From a bacterium (GTDB lineage: Bacteria; Vulcanimicrobiota; Vulcanimicrobiia; Vulcanimicrobiales; Vulcanimicrobiaceae), in assembly GCA_021807065.1 (NCBI GenBank), contig JAKAPO010000005.1, forward strand, positions 1-25,270: a DNA stretch of 25,270 bases, read 5' to 3'. The position numbers and the translations under genes are program-made. How positions within the stretch are numbered: position 1 is the stretch's first letter; every line of letters begins with the position of its first letter. Below, piece by piece: positions 9,458-18,022 of the stretch. The notes under the pieces were generated by a model. It made no database searches. It worked only from the letters and a program-made list of their open reading frames with translations, and was not told the origin of the DNA.

Positions 9458-9484
9458 CTTCGCGCCGGCTCGCTCAGGATGACA
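9435..9484 (-). repeat. REP-like dispersed repeat, copy 2, spanning a gene junction
   Basis: On the reverse strand it begins TGTCATCCTGAGCGAGCC and ends GTCGAAGGATCCTATCAA-like sequence shared with the copy at 24929. The final murQ codons CTG TCA TCC and stop TGA fall at or inside its first 11 bases, and the proposed GTG start of the DUF4127 gene also lies inside it. The element therefore rewrites both ends of this operon junction. Confidence 0.65.
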
Positions 9485-10361
9485 GCGTGTCACGCAATCT
9501 TCCATGGTGGCGAGCCAGAAGGGCATCCGCCTCTGCTGCATCCACGTTCTTCCGCTCCATGACTACGGCACGCTTCACGCTTCCGTGCGACGCGTCGAGC
9601 AACGCGAGCGCGCGTCCTTCGTCGACGCCGGTCAAATGCATGACCAGCCGCAACGCGCGCGTCCGCAGTTTGCGGTTCGTCGCTACGACGTCGACCATCA
9701 AGTTATCATAGACCTTTCCAAGGCGGATCATGACCGCCGTAGAGATCGTGTTCAGAGCGATCTTCTGCGCGGTCCCCGCGCGCATCCGCGTCGATCCGGC
9801 AAGTGGCTCGGCACCGGTTTGGAGCGCGATGGTGCGTTCTGCAACCTCCGCAAGCGGGCTAGCCTCGCTGTTGACGACCGCAGCCGTAAACGCCCCTCGT
9901 GCGCGCGCCTCCCGTAGGGCGGCGACGACGTACGAAGCGCCGCCGCTCGCAGAGATCCCTACAACTGCATCGCCCGCTTCGACGTGCGCCGCGACCGCGC
10001 GACCGGCGGCCGCATCGTCTTCGGCTCCTTCGACCGCGCGCACGAGTGCCGCAGCGCTGCCCGCAATGTGTGCCTGCACCATTTCCGGATTCGTGCCGAA
10101 CGTGGGCGGCATCTCGGCGGCATCGAGCGTACCGAGCCTGCCGCTCGTGCCGGCACCGATGTAGTGCAGTTTCCCGCCGCGCTCCAGTCGCCGTGCGATC
10201 TCGTCGACCACGACTGTAATTGCGCTCCGTGCCTTAAGCACCGCATCAAACGCGCCTCGCTGGGAGTCGATGAGCCTCTCCACGAGCGCCGCCGTATCGA
10301 GGAGATCGAGCCCTCTCGTCGCCGCGTCGACCGCCTCCGTTTGCGGAATCCCATCCCTCAC
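9474..10361 (-). CDS. murQ: N-acetylmuramic acid 6-phosphate etherase
   Basis: This 295-aa SIS-domain enzyme cleaves the lactyl ether of MurNAc-6-phosphate to give GlcNAc-6-phosphate and D-lactate in the cytosol. The sugar-phosphate site is HYIGAGTSGRLGTLDAAE (66-83). Glu83 and Glu114 (in EGAEDD) match the catalytic pair of E. coli MurQ in both identity and number. Further marks are SASGGASYVV, GSTRMRAGTAQKIALN and LGKVYDNLMVDV. Length is normal. The start is GTG 10361, overlapping the kinase stop by four bases. The last few codons and stop come from a dispersed repeat, so the native C-terminus may be slightly altered. It acts directly after AnmK and the adjacent kinase. Confidence 0.96.
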   Translation of the reverse strand: MRDGIPQTEAVDAATRGLDLLDTAALVERLIDSQRGAFDAVLKARSAITVVVDEIARRLERGGKLHYIGAGTSGRLGTLDAAEMPPTFGTNPEMVQAHIAGSAAALVRAVEGAEDDAAAGRAVAAHVEAGDAVVGISASGGASYVVAALREARARGAFTAAVVNSEASPLAEVAERTIALQTGAEPLAGSTRMRAGTAQKIALNTISTAVMIRLGKVYDNLMVDVVATNRKLRTRALRLVMHLTGVDEGRALALLDASHGSVKRAVVMERKNVDAAEADALLARHHGRLRDTLSS

Positions 10362-11281
10362 GGTTCCGACCTCGTGAGCCCGCGGTGCGAGAGCGACGCT
10401 TTCGCCGCCTTCAGCGCACCGAGCGCAGGATCGCCTCCGTCTACCACGAGTAACGCTGGAAACTCAGCGTGCAACCGCTGTTTCAACGATTGGGTGAGGA
10501 TCGTTTCGTGACCGAGGAGACCGCCGCACAGCGCCAATGGAAACCGAGCATCCTTCAACTCCGGGTGCTCTGCGCCAATCTTTCCAAGCACGCTCTTCAC
10601 CAGCGCGAACAGGTCCGCTACCGCGCCCTCTACGACCTCCGTTGCACTCGGTACGCCCGCTTCCGCGCAAGCCAGCACTATCGGTGCGGCGGCGGCGATG
10701 CCGCTCGCGTCGCCGGCAATGGCACGCGTGCGCCCGAGGATCGCGTACGCGTCGCTTCCGTACTCGCGCTCTATCTGAGCCGTCAAGCGGTCACCCGTTG
10801 CGCGCGCGTCGAGAGCCCGCAGCGTCAAACGCAGGGCTGCGGCGCCGATCGCGAAACCCGAACCTTCATCGCCGAGCAGCGGACCGTATCCTCCGGCACG
10901 ATACCGTCGCCCGCCGATCTCTGCATAGGCGATGGAACCGGTACCGGCGATGAGCGCGACACCGTCACCATCGATAGCCGCCCGTAGCGCGATCCGGATA
11001 TCGTCGCCGACGCCGACGACGCATGCCTGGGGCAAGGCTTCTCCGAGCGCGACCATCAACGCGGCGGCAATCGCCGGATCGCCTGCGCCGGCGGCTCCGA
11101 CGTGTACCGCGTCAACCACTCTTCCTTTGGAAAGCTCCTCGATCACGCGCAGGATGCGCGCCGCCGTCGTTTCGATTCCTACGCTTCGCGCGTTTGCCGG
11201 TTCGGCCAGCGTGTAGACGTCGTGGTCGGTGCGTCCGCGCACGGCCGTACCGCCGGCGTCGACGCCTATTGCGAGCGGCAT
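10358..11281 (-). CDS. BadF/BadG-type amino-sugar kinase (NagK/MurK-like)
   Basis: This 307-aa ASKHA-fold kinase has VDAGGT at 7-12 (phosphate 1), a GDD at 92-94 supplying a likely catalytic aspartate, GTGSIAY at 113-119 and LLGDEGSGFAIG at 135-146. This layout is that of the N-acetylglucosamine kinase branch of the BadF/BadG/BcrA/BcrD family, which includes bacterial MurK/NagK enzymes that phosphorylate GlcNAc and MurNAc. With murQ overlapping downstream and anmK overlapping upstream, a role in phosphorylating free GlcNAc and/or MurNAc released from peptidoglycan is the best reading. Which sugar is preferred cannot be told from sequence. The start is ATG 11281, inside the last 16 bases of anmK. 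Confidence 0.88.
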   Translation of the reverse strand: MPLAIGVDAGGTAVRGRTDHDVYTLAEPANARSVGIETTAARILRVIEELSKGRVVDAVHVGAAGAGDPAIAAALMVALGEALPQACVVGVGDDIRIALRAAIDGDGVALIAGTGSIAYAEIGGRRYRAGGYGPLLGDEGSGFAIGAAALRLTLRALDARATGDRLTAQIEREYGSDAYAILGRTRAIAGDASGIAAAAPIVLACAEAGVPSATEVVEGAVADLFALVKSVLGKIGAEHPELKDARFPLALCGGLLGHETILTQSLKQRLHAEFPALLVVDGGDPALGALKAAKASLSHRGLTRSEP

Positions 11282-12408
11282 TCGAGGTCTATCGTGCTAA
11301 GGAGTTCGCGAAGCCGAAGCGGCGCAATTGCGCCGAGCGGGACCGCTCGCTGCGCGCCGGTGACCGACGGAACGTTGGCTATGCGCTCGCGTAAGGTTTC
11401 GTAGCCCAAGACGGCAAACGCAATCGCCTCCTTCGCGTCGGGGGAGATACCCATTCTGTCGGAGCATTCTACGACCGCCTTCGGAAGTCGTGCAGCGAGA
11501 CGCGCGAATAACGTGCGGTTATGTGCGCCGCCGCCCGAGACGATGACGCGGGGTCGTTCGAGTTTCAACGAAGCGATCGCGTTTCCGATCGAGACGGCCG
11601 TTAACTCCGTGAGGGTGGCAAGCGCATCTTCCAGCGAGAGTTTATCGATCTCGCTATGCTGCCGAAGAAACTGCGCGCCGAACCGCTCGCGCCCAGTCGA
11701 CTTCGGCGGTGCCTGCGAAAAATAGGGATCGCCGAGCATCGCGTGCAGCAATCCTTCGTCGATCCGTCCGCGCAGTGCGGTCGCGCCGTCTTGATCGCAT
11801 CGCTCGACCCCGTGCGTTCGTTCGCGAACGAGGACATCGATCAGCATGTTTCCCGGACCGGTATCGAATGCGATGATGGCACCGGAGTTTTTCGGTAGCG
11901 CCGTTAGGTTGGCGATGCCGCCGATGTTGACTGCAACGCGATCTTCGTCCCGGCTGCGAAAGAGTAATGCATCGACATACGGAACGAGCGGAGCACCGCT
12001 TCCTCCGACGGCACAATCGGCGCTGCGAAAATCGTAGCAGACACTCGCGCCCGTCGCCTCTCGAATGATGAACGGGTCCCCGAGCTGCAGCGTCACGTTC
12101 GCAGTGCCGTCGTGCCAGAGCGTCTGCCCGTGTGAGGCGACGTAGCCGGCGCGTTCGTCCTGCATCACGGCCAGCGCCGCGTCGGCAAACGCTCTTCCCA
12201 GGCGATGATGCAACTCCGCAGCCTCTGCGACGCTGCCTCGTTCCGGCGGGAGCGCGCGTTCCACCGCTAGGTGAAGGTCGTCGTCGAACGGCGCCGTCAC
12301 GAAACGGCGCAAGGCGATCGCGTAACCACCGCGGTTCGGGCGAATTTCGACGAGCGCGGCATCGATACCGTCGAGCGACGTACCGCTCATCAACCCTACT
12401 GCGATCAC
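11266..12408 (-). CDS. anmK: Anhydro-N-acetylmuramic acid kinase
   Basis: This 380-aa kinase opens and phosphorylates 1,6-anhydro-MurNAc to MurNAc-6-phosphate, the substrate of MurQ. It starts IAVGLMSGTSLDGIDAA and contains SHGQTLWH, NIGGIANLT, FDTGPGNMLID and PPKSTGRERF. Asp182 in FDTGPGN matches the catalytic aspartate of E. coli AnmK. The frame is open far upstream, but GTG 12408 gives the family start and overlaps the previous stop in a GTGA, so it is chosen. Its presence implies that anhydro-muropeptides from lytic transglycosylases are recycled, as is usual in diderms. Confidence 0.96.
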   Translation of the reverse strand: MIAVGLMSGTSLDGIDAALVEIRPNRGGYAIALRRFVTAPFDDDLHLAVERALPPERGSVAEAAELHHRLGRAFADAALAVMQDERAGYVASHGQTLWHDGTANVTLQLGDPFIIREATGASVCYDFRSADCAVGGSGAPLVPYVDALLFRSRDEDRVAVNIGGIANLTALPKNSGAIIAFDTGPGNMLIDVLVRERTHGVERCDQDGATALRGRIDEGLLHAMLGDPYFSQAPPKSTGRERFGAQFLRQHSEIDKLSLEDALATLTELTAVSIGNAIASLKLERPRVIVSGGGAHNRTLFARLAARLPKAVVECSDRMGISPDAKEAIAFAVLGYETLRERIANVPSVTGAQRAVPLGAIAPLRLRELLSTIDLECRSQ

Positions 12409-13433
12409 GATGCGGCGTGCTCCAGCGCACCTGCGGCCGCTTCGTAAAACGCGGCCCGGAAATCTCGCGTATCTTTGCGACCGAAATAGACGCTGTTCGT
12501 GAGCAAGACGCCGAGCAAGTCGCGCTCCGGATCCGCCCAGACACACGTACCGACGAACCCCGTGTGGCCGAAGCTCGCGTACGAGAGAAACCTCCCGCAT
12601 GAATTTTCGTCGGTGGTCTTCAGGGCCCACCCCAAGCCACGCCGCAGCACCGGATCCGCAGCCTGTTCTCGCACGGCCTCGCGTACGATCTCGACTGGAA
12701 GGAGCGTGCTCGCTCGGCCGCAGAGCGGCCCGAGATAGAGGCGCGTTAGCATCGCAACGTCACTCGCCGTTCCGAAGAGGCCGGCATGTCCGGCGACGCC
12801 TCCCATCAGGTGCGCCTTTTCATCGTGCACGCTGCCTTGCACGCGTCCGCGCCAACCATCGTCTTCCGTGGCCGGGATTGCAAGCCGTTCCGCTTCGTCC
12901 GGACGGAAACCGAGCGATTCCCCTGGGAACGTTCGGCGCACGATCGCGGCAAGAGCGCAGCCGTACAGACGTTCCAACAGAAGGCCTAACACGATGAAAC
13001 CGAGATCGCTGTAGATCACGCGTTCTCGCGGTGCGGCAACGAGAGGTTCGCGAACCGCGAACTCGACGACGTTGCGATCGAGCAAGAGGCGATAGTCGGC
13101 GCCGGAGTTCATACCGGAGTCATGCGCCAGAAGCATGCGCGCCGTTATCGCCGCGTGGCGCGTTCGCTCCCATTCGGGAAAGAATCCGGTGAGGGGTTCA
13201 TCCAGGTCGAGCCGCCGTTCGGCGAACGCCTGCAGCACGAGCGTCGCGATGAAGAGCTTTGTCAGCGAAGCGAGGTCGAACCGCGTATCGACGTAGACCG
13301 GACGCGACAACTCATCGCTACGCGTCGCGCCATAGGCGCGCTCGAAACAGAGTCTTCCTCCGCGCTCGATACGCGCGACGGCGCCGGTGAAAACCGTGCC
13401 GCATCCGTTGCGCACGACGGAGTCGACGTTCAT
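12405..13433 (-). CDS. AmiE-like serine hydrolase (beta-lactamase class C fold)
   Basis: This 342-aa serine hydrolase of the beta-lactamase/penicillin-binding fold has the nucleophile motif SLTK with Ser56 and Lys59, a second motif YSD (Tyr141; Asn replaced by Asp), and HTG at 290-292 in place of KTG. The segment HDEKAHLMGGVAGHAGLF (203-220) is typical of the branch that includes Bacillus AmiE (YbbE), an N-acetylmuramoyl-L-alanine amidase encoded beside nagZ and murQ. A peptide-removing step on muropeptides is therefore likely, though an esterase or D,D-peptidase is possible. No signal peptide is visible, so cytosolic action is suggested. The start is ATG 13433, overlapping nagZ by ATGA; the longer open frame upstream is antisense noise. 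Confidence 0.82.
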   Translation of the reverse strand: MNVDSVVRNGCGTVFTGAVARIERGGRLCFERAYGATRSDELSRPVYVDTRFDLASLTKLFIATLVLQAFAERRLDLDEPLTGFFPEWERTRHAAITARMLLAHDSGMNSGADYRLLLDRNVVEFAVREPLVAAPRERVIYSDLGFIVLGLLLERLYGCALAAIVRRTFPGESLGFRPDEAERLAIPATEDDGWRGRVQGSVHDEKAHLMGGVAGHAGLFGTASDVAMLTRLYLGPLCGRASTLLPVEIVREAVREQAADPVLRRGLGWALKTTDENSCGRFLSYASFGHTGFVGTCVWADPERDLLGVLLTNSVYFGRKDTRDFRAAFYEAAAGALEHAAS

Positions 13434-14434
13434 GCCGCAAGCGGCGGCTGGAGCGATGCACGCAGCGCTTGCACGCGTGTGGCGGCTTCGTGAAGACGAT
13501 CGACGTTCAGGTCCCCTTGTGTCACCGCTTGCATCAAGCGATCGACGATTGCAGCTGCCAGGTAGGGATCGTGGCTCACGGTGAGCACGTCGCACCCGGC
13601 GCGCATTGCAAGCAGACCACCCTCGACGCTGCCCACGCCGTCGGCGATCGCTTTCATTTGCAAGCAGTCGCTGAAGCAGACACCGCCGAAATGAAACTCC
13701 TCGCGCAGCAAATCCTGCAGGATACGCGACGAAAGCGTCCCCGGATTGTCGGGGTCGAGGGTTTTCACGATGACGTGGGCGCTCATCATGGCGCGCGCGC
13801 GCGCGGCAACGGCCGCAAACGGAACGAGGTCGCGAGCGCGCAGCGTTGCCTCGTCGACGTCGATCACCGGCAGTGCCAAATGGGAGTCGACCGGCGTCGC
13901 GCCGTGGCCCGGAAAATGCTTGTACGTCGCGACGATGCCGCCGCGCTCCAAGCCTCGTGCGAAAGCCCGCGCCAACCGCGTAACTTTGGCCGGATCGGCA
14001 CCAAAGGAACGCGACCCTATGACGGTATTGCGTGGATCGACCGCCAGATCCAGTACGGGCGCAAGATCGAGATTGCAGCCGGCGCGACGCAGATCGAAGG
14101 CGCAACGCGATCCGATTTGTTCGGCGTAGGTTTCGTCGTCCCGCTCTCCAATCTCCGAGGCGGCCGGCATCGGCGAAACGCCCTCGCGCAACCGCATCAC
14201 TCGACCACCCTCTTGATCGATCGAAAGGATCGGCCGCACCCCTTCGTATCGGCTACCCAGGCGATCGGTGAGCGTCCGCAGCTCTTCGACCGATGCGCCG
14301 TTGCGATCGAAAAAGATAAAGCCACCGAATTCGTAAGCATCGAGCAAGTTCTCCACGTCGGCGTCCGGGTTCGCTTGCGCGAAGCCCGTAAGGACCACCG
14401 AGGAGGCCAGTCTTCGCAGCTCGTCCTTCGTCAC
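13430..14434 (-). CDS. nagZ: Beta-N-acetylhexosaminidase, glycoside hydrolase family 3
   Basis: This 334-aa GH3 enzyme removes non-reducing GlcNAc from GlcNAc-(anhydro)MurNAc muropeptides. Marks are SIDQEGGRVMRL (71-82), SRSFG, the KHFPGHG loop (172-178) with the DSH catalytic dyad at Asp183/His185, and the nucleophile Asp256 in FSDCLQMKAI. It has the single-domain length of Gram-negative NagZ and no signal peptide, so it probably works in the cytosol. The start is GTG 14434, overlapping the ABC ATPase stop. It supplies AnmK, the kinase and MurQ with free sugars. Confidence 0.95.
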   Translation of the reverse strand: MTKDELRRLASSVVLTGFAQANPDADVENLLDAYEFGGFIFFDRNGASVEELRTLTDRLGSRYEGVRPILSIDQEGGRVMRLREGVSPMPAASEIGERDDETYAEQIGSRCAFDLRRAGCNLDLAPVLDLAVDPRNTVIGSRSFGADPAKVTRLARAFARGLERGGIVATYKHFPGHGATPVDSHLALPVIDVDEATLRARDLVPFAAVAARARAMMSAHVIVKTLDPDNPGTLSSRILQDLLREEFHFGGVCFSDCLQMKAIADGVGSVEGGLLAMRAGCDVLTVSHDPYLAAAIVDRLMQAVTQGDLNVDRLHEAATRVQALRASLQPPLAA

Positions 14435-15414
14435 ATTGCCTCTCCCGTTGCGGCGTTGAAATAGCGCACGTGTTGCGCCGGAAATTCGAGCGAAACCGGA
14501 TCGCCGCCGCCGAACGCCGCATTCGCCGGAACGCGTGCAACGATCGTGCCCCGTTGCGTTCGCACGTGTACGTACGCATCGGCGCCGGCCGAATCGCGGC
14601 GCTCCACCACCCCGCCCTCACCATGAGAGACGCAAACGTATTCGGGGCGGATGCCAACGATCCGAGCGCCGTCATCGATGAGATTCATCGCCGGAACGCC
14701 GAGAAATGCGGCGACCCGGGTATTCGCCGGCGCATCGTAGACGCGTTGCGGCTCACCGATATCTTCCAGCCGGCCGTCTATGAGGACGCCGAGCGAATCG
14801 CCGATCTGCATGGCCTCGGCATGATCATGCGTCACGTAGAGCACGGGTCCCTCGAAGCGCTCGCGCAGATCGCGCAGACCCGCGCGAACGGTCGCGCGCA
14901 GCGCCGGATCGAGATGAGCGAGCGGTTCGTCCAGGAGCAAGGCGCGCGGTTCCGAGAGCAAGGCCCGAGCGAGGGCAACGCGCTGACGTTCGCCGCCCGA
15001 AAGATCGCGCGGACGCCGATCGAGATGCGACTCCACGTGCAAGGCTCGCGCGGCATCCTCGACGTGTGAACCGCGCGCACCTCTGCGCAAGGCAAAACGG
15101 AGGTTCTCTCGCACGCTCATCGTCGGGAAGAGCGCGTCGTCTTGAAAGACGAGCGCAATACGGCGATCGCGCGTTGCCCGACCGCGCAGGGAGTCCCCTC
15201 CAAGGACGATCTCACCGTTCTGCGGCTCCAACAATCCGGCGATCGCGCGCAGCAAGGTCGTTTTGCCTGCACCCGATGGCCCGACGATCGCGAGCGTACG
15301 TCCCGCATCGACGAAAAAACTGACGCCCGACAGTGCACGGTGCGGCCGAATGGGATCGCGATACGTGACGCTGAGGGTCTCGACGGCGAGACCGGCGTGT
15401 ACATCAGACGCCAA
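14431..15414 (-). CDS. ABC transporter ATPase, sugar-type (MalK/UgpC-like) with TOBE tail
   Basis: This 327-aa ATPase has Walker A GPSGAGKTT (45-53), Q-loop Gln91, signature LSGGERQ (138-144), Walker B LLLDEP (159-164) and switch His196. The C-terminal 90 residues, beginning near GIRPEYV, look like a TOBE regulatory domain as in MalK, UgpC or PotA proteins. The family energises uptake of sugars, polyols, polyamines or ions with separate permeases. No permease or binding protein is encoded in this window. Start is TTG 15414, overlapping the preceding gene by 11 bases; the stop overlaps nagZ. Context suggests import of wall-derived sugars or muropeptides (inference). Confidence 0.88.
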   Translation of the reverse strand: MASDVHAGLAVETLSVTYRDPIRPHRALSGVSFFVDAGRTLAIVGPSGAGKTTLLRAIAGLLEPQNGEIVLGGDSLRGRATRDRRIALVFQDDALFPTMSVRENLRFALRRGARGSHVEDAARALHVESHLDRRPRDLSGGERQRVALARALLSEPRALLLDEPLAHLDPALRATVRAGLRDLRERFEGPVLYVTHDHAEAMQIGDSLGVLIDGRLEDIGEPQRVYDAPANTRVAAFLGVPAMNLIDDGARIVGIRPEYVCVSHGEGGVVERRDSAGADAYVHVRTQRGTIVARVPANAAFGGGDPVSLEFPAQHVRYFNAATGEAM

Positions 15415-15730
15415 GTAAAGCTCGGTACTCCGAGCGAGCCCGCTCTGCCTCTGCGCCTTCCGCGCGAAGACGATCGACGATCGCGCGCAACTGCGTCACA
15501 GCCGCGTCGTCGACGCGCTTACCGGCGAGGACCAGCCGAAGCGCGATGAGGCTGAGGTCGGGAGTGCGGCCGCCAAGGATGCGAAACCCCTCGTAGAAGG
15601 GGAGCGCCGCCGGATTCTTCGCCGGCACGGCGAGGAGGCGCGAGATCAGCTCCGCCCGGGTCGGCTCTCCCTCGAGGAAGTATGCGTCGACGAGCGCTTC
15701 GCTCGAAGCGCTACCGTCGGAACGTGACAA
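15404..15730 (-). CDS. Unknown 108-aa helical protein
   Basis: I do not recognise this family. The predicted chain has no signal peptide, no membrane segment and no cysteine. It looks all-helical, with alternating charged and small residues (AELISRLLAVPAKN, LSLIALRLVLAG, then an arginine/glutamate-rich C-terminal helix LRAIVDRLRAEGAEAERARS). Start is TTG 15730, the stop overlaps the ABC ATPase by 11 bases, and the start overlaps the receptor gene by 20 bases. The tight fit inside the operon makes it likely real. It might be an accessory or regulatory partner of the ABC ATPase, but that is a guess. Confidence 0.6.
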   Translation of the reverse strand: MSRSDGSASSEALVDAYFLEGEPTRAELISRLLAVPAKNPAALPFYEGFRILGGRTPDLSLIALRLVLAGKRVDDAAVTQLRAIVDRLRAEGAEAERARSEYRALLGV

Positions 15731-17984
15731 TCGCGCGCACCGCCGCCGGCTCCAGAGCGTACAGATCGGTTGCGATCGGACCGGAGACGCCGCTGTAAGG
15801 AACGCCCTGTCCGAGCAGCGTGAACTTGCCCGACTGGGCGCTGGTCAAGTTCGTGCCGGCAACGGTGAGATCGACTGAGCCGAACCGATGACCGACCGCT
15901 GCATCGAGCACGGAAAAAGGAGGAGCGTTCAATTCGTTGTTCCGCCCGCGGTAAAAGCCATCGATTCCAGCATGCCACGCGCCGTCAGTCCAGTCGATGC
16001 CGAGCGAGGCCTGCTGTGGCGGAATGTTGAGAAACTGCTCGCCGTTGACGAGGCTTCCGCCCGAGGTTGGGTTTGAGACGGTCGCGGGCAGATTCTCCGG
16101 ATAGGCGATGTTGATGCCGTACGATGCTCGCAGCGTAAACGTTTGCAGAAATCGTTGCACGAGGCGCAGCTCCAGACCTTGATAGACCGCATTCCCCACG
16201 TTGATCGGATACTCGAAACATGGAGGCGAACCGCTCACGCATCCGCCACTCGTCGCTTTGGCAAGCGGATAGAAGTTCTCGATGGGATTGCGTAGGTTGC
16301 TGCGGTAGAGCGAGACATCGAGCTGAGTGTCGGCGAGACGCTGTGAGAATCCGAGTTCGTACTCGGTGGCGCGCTCGGGATTCTCGGCAGGGTTTCCTTG
16401 CCCGAGATAGACGCCGTTGGGGTCGCGAGCGAGCGCCGCAAGCGGAAAGACGAAGCGCTCGACGAGAAGCGGCGCGCGGAAACCCGTTCCCACCGACACG
16501 TGCACGGCGGCGCCTCGGGAGACGTCGTAAGCGACGCCGAAGCGACCGTCCAGGCTCGTGCCGAACGTCGAATAATCCGACAGAAAGATGCCGCCTTCCA
16601 GATGAACGCGTTCGATCGGCGAGAACGAGCCGCGTGCGAAAAATGAATCGATGTCCTGCGCGAGCGTCGTTCCGATGAAATCGCCCGCGAGCGATTCGTG
16701 CCTGACATACCCCCCGAAGGCCATCGAGTAATCGTCGGCGTCCCGAACCCAGGAGAGCGAGAGATTCTGGCGACGATCCACGTGCGACACGTCGTACGGC
16801 GAAATTCCTGAGCCGTTGAACCCAATGCCATCGTCGTCGAGGCTCGCGTCTGCCAGAACGGTTCCCGCACCGAGCGGTAGGCGCGCGTGCAGATCGTAGG
16901 CGCGCAGGATTTGATCGAGCGTCGCTTCGCCGGGCCCCTGGAAGAACGCGCCGGGGCCCTGATCGGCAGGATGTACCGGGGCGTTCTCGGTTCCGCTCAT
17001 ATCGCGCGCGTCGCCGAGGGTGAAGACACGAAAACCGACATCGGCCCGCTGTGAAACATTGTAAAGGAGATTCAGGAGCATCGTTCGCGCGGAGATCGTC
17101 GACCCTAGGTGCTCGGGGACCGGTTTTACGCACGTCGTGGTGAAGCCACCCGTGCAGAGGATTGCGCTCTGATCCACGTAGCCGTGTTCCTGCGTGTTGT
17201 CGAGATCGATCGCGTAACCGAACGGACCCGACATTCCGGTGACGTTCACCCAGCCTTCACTTCTGCCGAACGAGCCAATCGAATATGATGCGGCAGCATG
17301 CGGTCGAAACGTCGGCTGCAACGAGAGCAGATTCACGGCACCGCCGAACGTGTTGCTTCCCTCGCTATCGATCGGTCCGAGGCCTTCGCTCACCTCGATC
17401 GCGCTGAACGCCGATACCGGCAGTTGCGAGACGTCGAGATCGCCAGTGTTCCCGTTGTTGAGCACCTGTCCGTCGAGCGTCACGAGAGTCTCCGATGGGT
17501 CGGGGCCGCGCAACGCGACCGGGACCGGGGCGGTCGAAGCGCCGCCGTCGGGACGCGCGAACGTCACCGACGGTATATCGGCGAGCCCCTGCGTAACCGT
17601 GCTGAATCCCATTTGATCGAGCTGCGATCTCGTCACGTCAACGCTGGGGACGAATTGGTAAACGTTCGTCTGCGCACCGTTTACGGTTGCGGTGGCAATC
17701 GTGCGAAGCGCAGCCGTATCGGCGGTAACCAGCGTGATATCGAGTGTCTCGTCTCCCGCGACGCGCATCGGTCCGATCTCCGCGCTCTTGAATCCCTGCG
17801 CCACCACCACGACGATCACCGAGCCGGGATTGACGCGGATCGAGAAGTCGCCGCGTGCGTCGCTGATCGTGTGGTCTTCGGAGCGACCATCCAGCACCGT
17901 AAATGCAGCGCCGGCAACCGGAAGTCCCGATCGTGTCTGCACGCGGCCATGAATCAGGCAGCAAAGAGCCGCTGCTAGAGTCAT
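15711..17984 (-). CDS. TonB-dependent outer-membrane receptor with carboxypeptidase-regulatory-like N-domain
   Basis: This 757-aa protein has three parts. An N-terminal beta-sandwich of the carboxypeptidase-regulatory type (VQTRSGLPVAGAAFTVLDG...ARGDFSI, about residues 15-90) is followed by a plug domain with LADIPSVTFARPDG, RGPDPSETLVTLDGQ and FGGAVNLLSL. A long beta-barrel continues to the end. Barrel strands with aromatic/Gly alternation, GTGFRAPLLVERF and NPERATEYELGF, are typical. The family imports scarce nutrients through the outer membrane with TonB-ExbBD energy. ATG 17984 is the only sensible start, 38 bases after the phosphatase stop, but it leaves a very short, uncharged signal segment (MTLAAALCCLIHG), and the C-terminus is FRR rather than ending in Phe. 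The substrate is unknown; context suggests peptidoglycan fragments or another sugar. Confidence 0.88.
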   Translation of the reverse strand: MTLAAALCCLIHGRVQTRSGLPVAGAAFTVLDGRSEDHTISDARGDFSIRVNPGSVIVVVVAQGFKSAEIGPMRVAGDETLDITLVTADTAALRTIATATVNGAQTNVYQFVPSVDVTRSQLDQMGFSTVTQGLADIPSVTFARPDGGASTAPVPVALRGPDPSETLVTLDGQVLNNGNTGDLDVSQLPVSAFSAIEVSEGLGPIDSEGSNTFGGAVNLLSLQPTFRPHAAASYSIGSFGRSEGWVNVTGMSGPFGYAIDLDNTQEHGYVDQSAILCTGGFTTTCVKPVPEHLGSTISARTMLLNLLYNVSQRADVGFRVFTLGDARDMSGTENAPVHPADQGPGAFFQGPGEATLDQILRAYDLHARLPLGAGTVLADASLDDDGIGFNGSGISPYDVSHVDRRQNLSLSWVRDADDYSMAFGGYVRHESLAGDFIGTTLAQDIDSFFARGSFSPIERVHLEGGIFLSDYSTFGTSLDGRFGVAYDVSRGAAVHVSVGTGFRAPLLVERFVFPLAALARDPNGVYLGQGNPAENPERATEYELGFSQRLADTQLDVSLYRSNLRNPIENFYPLAKATSGGCVSGSPPCFEYPINVGNAVYQGLELRLVQRFLQTFTLRASYGINIAYPENLPATVSNPTSGGSLVNGEQFLNIPPQQASLGIDWTDGAWHAGIDGFYRGRNNELNAPPFSVLDAAVGHRFGSVDLTVAGTNLTSAQSGKFTLLGQGVPYSGVSGPIATDLYALEPAAVRAIVTFRR

Positions 17985-18022
17985 GTGGGGACTCTTACGG
18001 CTCCGCGATGAGGAACTCCCCT

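Noticed and set aside
13434..14105. N-terminal extension of the AmiE-like hydrolase
   Set aside because: It is Arg/Ser-rich antisense-frame sequence over nagZ; the hydrolase homology starts at ATG 13433 with an ATGA overlap.
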